Part shown: positions 13,901-23,853 of the stretch, piece by piece
How positions within the stretch are numbered: the stretch's first letter is position 1
How the letters are laid out: every line of letters starts with the position of its first letter
NCBI GenBank assembly: GCA_022749755.1
Contig: CM040442.1
Coordinates: 16,838,457 to 16,902,456 of the forward strand
From: Azadirachta indica
Lineage: Eukaryota; Streptophyta; Magnoliopsida; Sapindales; Meliaceae
Direction of reading: 5' to 3'
DNA: 64,000 bases
Translations under genes and position numbers: made by a program
The notes under the pieces: generated by a model
Database searches by the model: none
Told to the model about the DNA's origin: nothing
The model's input: the letters and a program-made list of their open reading frames with translations, nothing else

Positions 13901-14388
13901 CAGAAAAACATTGGTTAAAAAATCCATATTTTGCTTCAGGTTGTACAACTTTACCAAAGCACACAGTTTTGTATATTTTATATAACCAAAATACAATGGC
14001 TTCTCAGCATCATCTAATAACTTCTGAAAAACTTTTGGATTACTAGTACAATCATCTTGTGCAACACGCACCATCTCTCTAGTATTATCTATCCCATCAT
14101 CATTATCATAACATTCAAAACATGACTGCTCCACATTTGGTAAATCTACCCCATAATCACATGATTCTCCATGCCAAATCCAATGCGATAACTTTTATCA
14201 ATACCATTAAAAAATAAATGTTTTTTTATCTCCATAATAGTGTGCACTTTGAAATTGCCACACTTTATGCATGGACAATGTATCACATTAAGATTCCTTG
14301 AATGATGTAATGCAAATTTTAAGAAATTATCTACGCCTTCTATAAATGCATGCGATCTCCTATCCATATCCATCCAAGATTTATCCAT
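11000..14388 (-). pseudogene. CACTA TNP2-like transposase, broken
   Basis: En/Spm-type transposase, which cuts and rejoins element ends in the nucleus. The start at 14,388 (MDKSWMDMDRR) is the typical first block, with a CxxC pair near 14,270 (Transpos_assoc domain). 13,964-13,545 holds the CPNDCILY and CPQCGVSRWK zinc-binding block. 13,500-12,832 gives the Transposase_21 core (DFAIDPRNLRL, NNIDVYLQPLIDDLK, LLWTINDFPAYGNL). The LDVM-IEKNV motif crosses 12,790-12,760 with one stop. 12,600-11,902 matches DUF4218. 11,311-11,173 matches DUF4216 (ASQAKQIFYIQDP). Frame changes occur near 14,140 and 13,960 and in 13,545-13,254; a stop in the QWMYPFER-type motif splits the open stretch at about 12,226. 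Domain order is complete, so this was an autonomous-type gene, now dead. Confidence 0.88.
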
Positions 14389-14474
14389 TCTGAAAATATA
14401 ATTACTAAAAAGTGTTAATACACATTATTTCTAATTTATGACAATATATGTTTATATTAAAGATGATATTAGAG

Positions 14475-15095
14475 ACTTACAGAGAGGACCAAATTGCTGC
14501 CGTAGTGCTAGAGGCCACCAAAGGAGAAAGATTAATTCCAGCAATAGTAAATAAATGCAGCACAACTAGCCAACATCAGTTCCCAACAACAACAAAACCA
14601 AAAACCAAAACACAACAACAGCCACAAACAGCAGAAGCAGTAGCAGCCAAATACATAGCAGCTACTTAAAAAAATTGTAAGTTAGAGAATCAATTGCATC
14701 CTTAGAGAACTGGCTGAAGATATCCAAGAGCAGTAACTCGAGAAAGCAACCAACAAAACATCAGTAGAGGAGCAATAGAACAGGAAACTAGTTACAACAG
14801 AATAGAAAACGTATCTCAGCAACGAAAAAGCTCATAATAAAACCAGCAACATACAGTGGCAAGCAGCAGTTAGAGCTAGCAAAACTATTGCAATTATGAC
14901 ATAGCAAAATCCACCAAAACACAATAATTTTAGTTTTAATTTTATATTATATTATTATTATATTATAATAATTTTATTTATATTAATTACTTTTAATTAT
15001 TTTGTTTTAACTTTTTGTTATCTTTTAATAATTATGTTGCTAAATTTTTTTGTTTAATTACTATTTGATATTCAACTTTGACTACCGAATTTTAA
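14475..15095 (-). repeat. Duplicated upstream region of CACTA genes, copy 2
   Basis: Upstream leader of TNP2, homologous to 9,548-10,400: a segment with GAGGACCAAATTGCTGCC, CAGCA/CAACA-rich sequence, then AT-rich sequence ending TTTTAATGTGTAA. At about 15,100 it passes directly into a different repeat, so the right end of the CACTA element seems to have been lost here. Confidence 0.6.
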
Positions 15096-15106
15096 TGTGT
15101 AAGCAA

Positions 15107-15256
15107 GAATATTCAATTAAAAGGCAGAAAGAGAAAATAGTTTATTTTTCATTGAATTCCAATAACAACAAACATAATCAGAACAAAAAAGAACTAAATA
15201 ATGTCCTACTACTCATTGGCTATAATCATTAAATTACATAAGAATAAAATAGTGAC
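15107..15256. repeat. Dispersed 150-bp repeat, copy 1 of 3
   Basis: AT-rich segment starting ATTCAATTAAAAGGC and containing a TGTCCTACTACTC landmark. Close copies lie at 16,112-16,262 and 20,170-20,330 in the same orientation. Copies 1 and 3 run directly into LTR-like sequence; copy 2 runs into the DUF620 pseudogene region. Origin unknown. Confidence 0.7.
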
Positions 15257-15269
15257 AATTAATATTTAA

Positions 15270-16010
15270 TGTCTTTTACATGATTATATTTTCTTACAGA
15301 TGACAAGAGAATTGTCCATTCAAAGCGAATTTAACTCAAAAAGACTGAATTCGGCTAAAAAATAAAGACATTCGGGAACCAAAACGTAAGAGAAGTACGG
15401 ACCAAAACGCCAGTCATTAGGGGACCTAAGTGTAAAGCCGAGTGGACCATTTACAAGGTTTTCAAACCTTGCCGGTCAGCTTTGCATGGCGCAGCTGCAC
15501 CAAGTATCAACGCAGCCGCGCCATGCATTCTGCCACTAGTCTGCACAAGAGTAGGTGGCATAGCGTGGTCGTGCCACTAGGTGGCGCATGCATGCATGGC
15601 AGAGGGCATGGCGCGATCGCGCCATTAATAGAGCAGTGGCGCCACCTCTTCAATTGTACTGTAGTCACTCCCTCGCACTGTTTTTGGTGACCCAGCAATA
15701 TTTAATGTTTTTTTGTTGCATTTTTTATAGATCACGAGAAAATTAGCCATTCATAGCAAATTTGACTCGAAATAATTGAATTGGACTAAAAAAGGAAGAC
15801 GTTCGAGGACGAAAAACGTAAAGGAAAATACGGATCCAAACACAAGTCACCTGCGGACCTAGGTACAAAGCTGAGGGGACCTATTGGCAAGATTTTCATA
15901 CCTTTTAGGTCAGCTTTTCAATGATTGTCTGTTTTCTTTTTTATTTTTTTGTATGTAGAGAATTTTTGCAAGTTTAAATCCAAACTAAGGGAGTTAGGGA
16001 AAAAGATGAA
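15270..16010 (+). repeat. Composite of two Athila-type LTR fragments
   Basis: Two related LTR pieces lie in tandem, 15,290-15,685 and 15,690-15,930. They share the run of landmarks GAATT-GCCATT, AATTTRACTC, AAGACRTTCG and GGGACCT, and end near a CAAGTTT-AATCCAAACTAAGGG leader (15,968-15,997). The same composite, with the same order, is at 20,340-21,240. It looks like adjacent or nested solo-LTR remains of one family, related to the LTR at 20,884. Confidence 0.6.
15480..15680. repeat. CG-rich palindromic array within LTR
   Basis: A patch of GC-rich DNA in AT-rich surroundings, made of repeated GCATGGC / GCCATGC words around GCGCGATCGCGCC and GGTGGC-GCCACC cores, so both strands read alike. 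It is CpG-dense. Comparable arrays are at 20,530-20,810 and 21,345-21,500. Frames across it are compositional accidents. Confidence 0.7.
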
Positions 16011-16111
16011 GAGAAAAAAAAAAAAGAAAAAAGAAAAGAAAAGAAAAAATTAAAAAAATGTAAAAACAAAAAAAAACACAAACAAAATGGCATTGCTTCT
16101 TGATTTTAATG

Positions 16112-16262
16112 TAATATTCAATCAAAAGGTAAAAAGAGAGAATAGTTTTTTTTTTATTGGATTCCAATATATATATAACAAACATAATCAGAACAAAAAA
16201 GAAAGAAACAATGTCCTACTACTCGTTAGCTATAATCATTAATTTACATAAGAATAAAATAT
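16112..16262. repeat. Dispersed 150-bp repeat, copy 2 of 3
   Basis: Same repeat as 15,107-15,256, preceded by an A/G-rich tract (about 16,005-16,080) that also follows the LTR composite at 21,250-21,295. Here it leads into the DUF620 pseudogene region and not into LTR sequence. Confidence 0.65.
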
Positions 16263-16439
16263 TGACAATCTCTTTATGCGAATCTCTTCTTTCTAAAAGA
16301 AATTTTTTTAATCAAGCCATCAATCTATAATTCCATTCCCAAATCTCAATCCCAAAGCCCGCTTTTACTAGTTTTCCACTAGCAAATAATTTCCCTCTTC
16401 AAAGATAGTTCCCTCAATTCCTTAATCAATCCCTGTTCC

Positions 16440-17135
16440 TCTACTGATTCTTCCCAAGTTGGTGCAGTACGCAACTGCCTCTAGTGGGTAGGAGTTACAC
16501 AACTGTATCAAAAAAGCCTATGCCATGAGAAAGAGTAGGATGGTAGCTGTAGAGTTTAAAACTACTACTATGACAGTTAACAATAAGAATGCCTGTAGAT
16601 GTGCGGAGTTGGGTGGGTTTATGCTTTGATAGATGAATCAGTATATTGAAGTTGCAATTGGAGGTTTGGATTTGTGCTTTGGTAGATGATTCCAAATATG
16701 TGGTATGTTGAACTTGCAGTTGGAGATGTGAATTTTTGCTTTGGCAGATGAATCCAAATATGTGGTATGTTGAACTTGCAGTTAGAGGTAATAAGGTTCA
16801 TGCTTGCTATAATGGCAAGCTTGTTTAGGGGCATACACCTTGGGTTAGTGCCCACACTATTGCAAGGCTGATGAGACCCTTGCTTCGAGCACTTCAGGTA
16901 AAGTTTTGTGTATTAACTTTAGAGTTCAAAATCAGCTAATTGATATTTTATGAGATATTTGCTTACTTTCAAATGCATGTGGTTGGTTGATCTGTTTCAG
17001 GGTCTTGATCCAAGGAAAACAGCTAGTATGTTTGCTTATGCAAGGTGCATAATGGACAAGCAAATTAATGGTGAGGATTACTTCATCCTTAAGTTTTGTG
17101 CCGATCCTTCAAAGGCTATTAATAATAATAAGTTT
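16440..17135 (+). pseudogene. DUF620-family host gene fragment
   Basis: Partial, broken copy of a plant DUF620 (PF04788) gene; the family's function is not well known. Recognised pieces in order are a VQYATAS-like start (about 16,465), a repeated LWQMN-MWYVELAV segment (16,620-16,800), TPWVSAHTIARLMRPLLRALQ, an intron at 16,898-17,000 with GTAAAG and TTTCAG borders, then GLDPRKTASMFAYARC and NGEDYFILKFCADPSKA (17,001-17,120). A retained intron argues against a retrocopy. Stops, frame changes and loss of the C-terminal half show it is dead. The repeated segment occurs three times (near 16,620, 16,675 and 16,735); intact relatives carry one. Confidence 0.8.
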
Positions 17136-18846
17136 TATTTTATAACACCTTAATATTAAATATTTATTAACCTATTATAAATAAGATATAATTTATTTGT
17201 TTTACAATATATTAATAATTCCATATTAATTAGATACCATAGAATAAATAAAATAAATCATAAATAAATATTAATTTATAAATAGAATATATTGTAATAT
17301 AATACTTATAATTGTATATAATCATAAATATTGTACTACAATATTATAACAACTTAATATTTTTTTTATCTTACAAAATAAATAAAAAATAAATTACAAA
17401 TAAATATATTATTATTTAAATAAAAGATATTTTAATTTAGTACTATTTATAATTATTATATTTTATTTATAATGTATTTATAATATTTAATTATCTTGAC
17501 ACTTTCTCTTAAGCAAGAATCATGTTTAAAAAAAATATATATTTTTTTTTGTTAAAAGAATAGTTACATATCTTATCTTAGTTTATTAATACTTTTAGTA
17601 AAAAATAAAATAAAATCTAATGATTATAGATTTTCAATTTATATCTTTAACTTTTTGACTTTAATTAATTAAAATAAAATATTCTCAAAAAATTATTTTT
17701 ATGCACTCACCCTAAATTTTCTTTTACTTTGTTGTCCTTTTTTTTCCTTGTGCTGTCCTTTATTTTTCACTTCACTCATTTCTTTTTTCGTTAAATGAAA
17801 AACGATATTTTAGTCTCTGTCTTTTTGCCTTTCCCTCTTCTAATGCACAACAAACAATTAGATATATATTTAATAATATATCTACCTATATTATATATTT
17901 TGAATTTTAATTGATGATAATCATATAAAAGTAAAAAGTTATAACCCTAAACTCTCTCCCTTCTATTTTCTTTTTCTCTCATCCTCGTTGCCCTAACAGC
18001 CTCTCTCTGCTACTCCCTTCTTATTTTTCTCTCTATACTCACTTTATTGCTACTACATACAAGTTAAATTAGTAGTTATCATATGTTTAACTACATAAAT
18101 TTGATATTATTTATTTAATTATGTAGTTATTTATTATTATTTTTGTTTATTTATTAATCTAGATATCATATCCACGTATTTTGTTAGTGATGTTTAATAG
18201 ATAGATAATAGAACATTTTGATTGGTTTAATTTTTTATATTCATATAATTCCATATCATTTGAGTTTACTAAATTTTTATTTTGAATTTTTCAGTTTCTT
18301 CTTACGAAAGATGCATTTGATCTAGATATTATTTAAGAATAAATATGCCGCCTAAGTTTAGTTTGTTTTGCTAATTTACTGTTTTTTGCTTTTTATATTG
18401 CTGTTAATTATTATGATCATGATGCATTATTCAAGAGGTAAGATCAATTTACATATTATATATTACTTTGATTATTTTTAATTTTTTTTTTATTATCACT
18501 AAAGTTTATTTTATATTTTTTAATATATTTTACAGTTTGGGAAAAAAATGCCCACTTGAGAAGGAATTGATGTGTTCTTCGTGTTTGACTATTTTTGGAC
18601 TTCTTCATTTTATAAGTTAGTGCAAGTATGTTCTTACTTTTATAACTTCTACCTTTTTTAAATTATGTTTTTGTAATGATTAAAATTATGCTTTTATTTA
18701 TAAAAAGTAAACAAATAATTGTTATTTTAAGTTAAAGGATAATAATTTTTAAACATTATCTTTATGTTACGTATGTTTTAATTATTTTATAATGTCAATC
18801 TTTTTCAGTCAATTGTAAGGGAAAGAAGAAATCAGAAACATAAAAT
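17136..18846. other. AT-rich spacer without recognised gene
   Basis: Mostly A/T runs. A pyrimidine-rich stretch at 17,940-18,060 resembles a plant 5' leader and could belong to the CRF pseudogene downstream. No reading frame or RNA gene was recognised. Confidence 0.4.
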
Positions 18847-19583
18847 GAATAATAGTGATGTCAGTACAGTTCAAAGAATTGTAAGGATTTCAACCAATGA
18901 TCACGATGCGATGGACTCCTCCCGCAACGAAGATGGAGAGTTCTCCCACCGCTAGAATCCATGGAGCCGCTTTGTGAATAAAACATACATCAAACTCACT
19001 CCTAGTAAGAATAGCAACATTGTTGTCCTTGCCCATAACAAGAAGAGAACCTCAACAGATGCTTCAATATATTGACGACCAATTAAAAAGTTTCGTGGCA
19101 TACGGCTGCGGCCTTGGGATAGATGGACTGCTGAGATTAAACATAGAGGGGTACGACTATGGCTCGGAACTTATGATACTGCTAAAGAAGCTGCAAGAGT
19201 TTACAAAATGCAGCTATTAAGCTTAGGGGTCCTAACACTTGAGCAAACTTCTCAACACCGCCCCTTCAGCGAAAAAGAGCAAGACTAAAGAATCCAGAAA
19301 ATGAATAGTATAGGGTGATGGGTCTAACAATTTTTCAACTTCAACTTCTGTTCTCAATTTTCAGACTCATTCTAGCAAAGAAATGGAAAAAGAAAAAACA
19401 TTAATGAAACCTGTTGATAAACCAACAACAATAGTTCAAGAGTTTCAAGGAGAGACAACAAATTTATCATTCGATGTTTTGGAAGATTATTTGTCTCAGG
19501 ATATTTCATTTCTCAAAGAGTATTTCAACAACATTTTGAGTTCAGACCTGTCATTTTTGGATGACAACATCGATTTTCTGTGA
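18847..19583 (+). pseudogene. CRF-type AP2/ERF transcription factor pseudogene
   Basis: Broken copy of a group VI ERF (cytokinin response factor), a nuclear DNA-binding regulator. Near the start, 18,870-18,930 reads as the CRF domain (RIVRISTNDHDAMDSS). The AP2 domain begins at 19,085 ([11 protein letters not shown]), with WTAEI and [17 protein letters not shown] visible. A one-base shift near 19,205 moves the end (AAIKLRGPN) to another frame. 19,383-19,583 gives an acidic C-terminus (FDVLEDYLSQD, FLDDNIDFL) ending at TGA. There is a stop near 18,953 between the CRF domain and the RRR-like segment, and another just before AP2. At least three lesions make it inactive. The start at ATG 18,847 is chosen because it directly precedes the CRF domain. 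Confidence 0.85.
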
Positions 19584-20164
19584 TAATATTTAGTGGAGTA
19601 CAGATAGTTGTTAACTAATAATACTATCATAGTTATATTTGAATTAGAAATTTGGTTTATTTGTAATTAATTCTCCATGTCATGAACTATCAGACTATGC
19701 TTTGTTGCATTTTGTATTTCTCTAGTTCTTGAACTTGGTCCAAGATAATTTTTCACAAATTTAGTTTATTATTTACATTCATGTTAATGAAATTTTATCG
19801 TAATAATGCTAGTTCACAAGTTGTAATTAGTTTTATGCCAACTCCAAATTTGCTGCTTATGTCATGAGTAAGGATCTGGACAAACCATTGTTTGATCAAA
19901 GAGAATTTCAATCATTAATTAAAATATAAATATTAACTGAATGATTGTTTTTATTTGTAATATTTCAATATATATGTAGGAATTAGTGATTTGACATTAT
20001 ATTATAGTTATATAAATTTTATATACAAAATCTAATATATATGCATTCACTATTCAAAATCTACCATTATAGCATTGGACAAATTAGCAACAAATTAAAA
20101 ATAAAAGATCACTATTTAAAGACTAATCCAATATTATAATAATATTCTTATTAACTTCAATGTT
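19584..20164. other. 3' flank of CRF pseudogene, no gene
   Basis: AT-rich sequence that may include the former 3' untranslated region. Nothing else is recognised. Confidence 0.35.
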
Positions 20165-20169
20165 TAAGC

Positions 20170-20330
20170 AAGAATATTCAATCAAAAGGCAAAAAGAGAG
20201 AATAGCTTATTTTTCATTGAATTTTAATATATAAACAACAAACATAGTCAGAACAAAAAAGAAATAAATAATGTCCTACTACTTATTGGCTATTATCATT
20301 AAATTACATAAAAATAAAATAATGACAATT
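20170..20330. repeat. Dispersed 150-bp repeat, copy 3 of 3
   Basis: Same sequence as 15,107-15,256 and 16,112-16,262. As in copy 1 it runs straight into LTR-like sequence (20,340 on). Confidence 0.7.
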
Positions 20331-20339
20331 AATTTTTAA

Positions 20340-20830
20340 TGTCTTGTATATGGTTATATTTTTTTTACAGATGATGAGAGAATTGGCCATTTTAAGCGAA
20401 TTTAACTCAAAAAAACTGAATTCGGCTTAAAAAGGAAGACGTTTGGGAACCAAAACGCAAGTCACTAGAGGACCTAATTGCAAAGCTAATTGGACCTATT
20501 TGCAAGGTTTTCAAACCTTGCAGGTCAAATTTGCATGGCGCGGGAGTGCCACTATGTGGCGCGACGGTGGCATGTCACCGTCTCTTGTGCAGTATGCATG
20601 GCATAATGCATGGCGTCGTCGCGTCTCCTAGTAGCGCTACCGCGCCATGCCACCTATGCTATATAGGATGCGTGGCAGAATGCATAGCATCGCCGTGCCA
20701 CCAAGTGGCCCTACCACGCCATGCCACCTGCTCTTGTACAGCATGTATAGCAGAATACATGGCACGGCCGCGTCATTAACAGCGTAGCCGCGCCACCTCT
20801 TCAATCATACTCACTCCCCCACATGGTTTT
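20340..20830 (+). repeat. Athila-type LTR fragment with CG-rich array
   Basis: Homologous to 15,290-15,685, with the same landmarks and spacing, including the CG-rich GCATGGC/GCCATGC array at 20,530-20,810 and the closing GTTTTTGGCACCCC. It lies immediately outside the left target duplication of the element at 20,884, so the Athila element inserted next to a pre-existing LTR of a related family. Confidence 0.6.
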
Positions 20831-20883
20831 TGGCACCCCAACACCCACTACAATCAATTAAAAAATAAAAGTTTAATTTATTT

Positions 20884-21240
20884 TGATAAGTGTATAAAAA
20901 AAACTTATTATTTACTCTTTAATTTGATTTATCTGTTTAATTTTCTACTTACATTAATATTTAATATTTTTTTGTTGTATTTTTTGCATATCACGAGAGA
21001 ATTAGTCATTCAAAGTAAATTTGACTCGAAATAATTAAATTAAGCTAAAAAAGGAAGACGTTCAAGGATGAAAACGTAAGGGAAATATGGACCAAAACGT
21101 AAGTCATTAGGAGACCTAAGTGCAAAGCTGAGGGGACTATTTGCAAGTTTTTCAAACCTTTTAAGTCAACTTTTCAATGATTGTGTTTTTTTTTTTATAG
21201 GTGAAGAATTTTTGCAAGTTTAATCCAAACTAAGGGAGTT
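20884..21240 (+). repeat. 5' LTR (partial) of the Athila-type element
   Basis: It matches the first ~120 bp of the right LTR (TGATAAGTG, TTACTCTTTAA, ACATTAATATTTAATAT, ATCACGAGA-AATT). It then continues with sequence also seen at 15,700-15,930 that is absent from the right LTR. No primer-binding site follows. Confidence 0.6.
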
Positions 21241-21329
21241 AGGGAAAAAGATGAAGAGATAAAAAAAAAGAAAAGAAAAGAAAAAAATTAAAAAAATGTG
21301 AAAATAAAAAAAAATGAAAAATATATATA

Positions 21330-21510
21330 TATGCTTCTTGCGCGCATAACACAGATTGCATGGCACGGCTGTGCAAGACAATTGCGCGCCTGCGCACGCA
21401 AGATAGTAAGTGCGGTGCGGCCGAGCAGAAGAGTGCACGTGCGCGGCCGCGCTTCACACCAAAATTGGGCATGCAAGCAAAATGCCTTGCGCGCCCGCGA
21501 AAGTATTTTA
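21330..21510. repeat. CG-rich palindromic stretch
   Basis: A third GC-rich patch (GCGCGCCTGCGCACGC, GTGCGGCCGAGC and similar words) inside AT-rich DNA. Long frames on both strands here are side effects of base composition. Confidence 0.55.
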
Positions 21511-22279
21511 AGCTGTAGCCCCTCCCTTTTTTCCCCACTATAATCCCCCTTCTATTTGGTTTCCAAATTTCCATCTTCCTCCAATACAAACACCATCCCA
21601 TACACTCTCTCTCTTTCACTATTCACCCAAATTCAATTACTACAAATTCATTCACCATCCCAAACATCAAACTTCAAAATTATAAACCCATTCAACATAT
21701 TTCCTTACCAAATTTAAACATTCAATTACCTACAATCCCCCAACATAACAAGAATTTGGAGAAGAGCAGTGAGAGTAAGGAATTCAATCTCAACATTGCA
21801 TTTTCATTCCAATTTCAAGTAAGTTCTCATTAGTGCAAAATTTGTTCTTCCAATTGTACATTTATGAAGAAATGTTGAGGGTTGTAATGTTAATGGAAAA
21901 TTAAAGTGTTTAGTTGTTGACTTTTCGTAGAATTTGTTGTGGGTGTTGTGGAGAAATTAGTATTTTGGAGGTGCTTGAGTTTTACATTGTAATTTTGGCC
22001 TAAACTTGAAAGATTGGATTAGAAATTGGGTGGGTTAATAAAAGTGCACGCCAAGTGTTCGACAAAATGTTTTAGTGAACTTTGGCATAATAATCTTAAG
22101 TTTGATAGTTGGAAAATACTTAGAGGGTACTTTAGGAGTGAAGGGAAGGCTGATTAAGTGGATTGAAGTGCAAGATAGGAGGTAGTAAAAGTGTGCATTC
22201 CAAGTGTTCGGTAATTTTCCTAAAAGAATAGTTAGAGCAAAATGACACCAAAAAAAAGGGGTTCTTCACAAGTTTCATT

Positions 22280-23513
22280 AGTTTTTAACAAAAAGAAATT
22301 TGTTTCATCTGAAGACGAACAAAAGTTTATTAAATTTCAATAAGATGAAAAAGCATTAGAGAGGGAACAAGCATTGAAACCGGGCTCAGAAGATGGAATG
22401 ATTTTGTAATTTATCCGAGATCGAAAATTGTAATCACTCACTGACTATCCTACTCAAGCAATAGTGCCATTAGTTAGGGAATTCTATGCAAATGTTTCAG
22501 TAAGCAGAGAGAATGATAACGTGTATGTTAGGGGAAAAAGGATTTCATTTAGTTTTGAGGTCATTAACACCTATTATGGCTTACCATCCATTGACGCAGA
22601 TGAGGATTTGTATGATGCATCCAGGGGAGATGATAAAAACTATACTCAGATCATTGAAGAATTATATGTTCTTGGAACACAATAGTTAAGAGGTCATAGT
22701 AGATACAACAAATCTCTCATTTTCTCGGAAAATACACTCAAAAGATATGCCAAGGCTTGGTATTAATTTATTTGCTCCAATCTCATGCCTACATTCCATC
22801 TCAATGAAGTTACAGCAAAAACAACATCTCTACTTTATTGTATTTGTGCTGAAATTACCATTGATATAGGAAAAGTAATACGAGATAGCTTGGTTACATC
22901 TATTAAAGCGAAAACAACGGGGGGACATATACACCCCTGTCTTATTATTGCCTTATGCTTAAAGAGAGGGGTAAGGGTAGAGGACACAGAGTACAAGGTA
23001 AATCCGAACTCTCTAATTGACGGGATGGCAATTTCTAAGTTCAACTGCTGGGCAGGAGGTACATTCGTCCAATCAGGCTTAGGATTTATGGTGGATGATG
23101 ATAATCAAGTTCCACTACCACGAAAACCATTGCCTCGACTGAGAAAAGGTTCCCTTAATACAATTCCAGGGGCATACCAGTCAGCCTATGAAGAAAGATT
23201 GAGGTGTCAACAAAATCCTTATGAAGGCTTACCAAATCCCCCATTTGTCCATCAAGATAATGAAGCTGGGGCTTTCTCCTCACATCACGAACATCCCATG
23301 CAATCAAGGATTGTTGATATGCATAAAAAAATTATTCAACAACGGCATGAGATTTCTAACATCCGGCAAGAGCAATCAAGGATGCATCAGTATCAAGTGG
23401 ACTGTTTCAACACTTTAGCTTCATATTTTCAGCAAATACATCCCGATGTTCCATTTTCACCACTTCCACAATTCCCACCCACTCAAGCAAATGAAGATAA
23501 CAATGCACAATGA
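22280..23513 (+). pseudogene. Athila 3' ORF, putative plant transposon protein
   Basis: The reading frame that lies between pol and the 3' LTR in Athila-type elements. 22,464-22,685 holds FYANVSVSREN, VYVRGKRISFS and YYGLPSIDADEDLYD. After stops, 22,785-23,513 begins MPTFHLNEVTAKTTSLLYCI and keeps the family's IDIGKVI, HPCLIIALCL motifs, then a proline/glutamine-rich C-terminal tail to TGA. This agrees with the plant transposon protein domain often found in such elements; its biochemical role is unknown. The upstream leader (21,560-21,825) is CA/CT-rich with a possible splice donor near 21,820. Stops at about 22,683 and 22,765 break the frame. Confidence 0.7.
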
Positions 23514-23853
23514 GAGGCAAGATTCTTACATCTTACCTCTCAGGTAAGATCTTTCTAATTTTCTCTTTTATTTTTCTATCTTTCAACATCAAGGACAATG
23601 TTTCCATTAAGTGTGGGAGAGGAATTTTTAAAAGTGTTTGTTGAATGTAGTGAGTTACTACCAATCACACGCATACATGAAAAAAAAAAAACTATTTTGA
23701 TCAAGTTTAACTTATCATGTTCTAAGAGTGTTTGTTCGATTTTTTTTTCTTTTGTTAATATTATGTTTGTCTATTTTTATTCTTTTCTCCTATATCTGTT
23801 TTTGTTGGTTTGATTTGTTTTAGGACAAGCAAGCATTCAAGTATAGGGGTATT

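Noticed and set aside
19020..19220. 66-codon open frame in the CRF pseudogene.
   Set aside because: It is a shadow: the AP2 domain ([11 protein letters not shown]) is in a different frame of the same DNA.
21239..21619. 126-codon minus-strand frame.
   Set aside because: It runs across the CG-rich patch and an A/G-rich tract; phenylalanine/cysteine-rich translation reflects base composition, with no domain.
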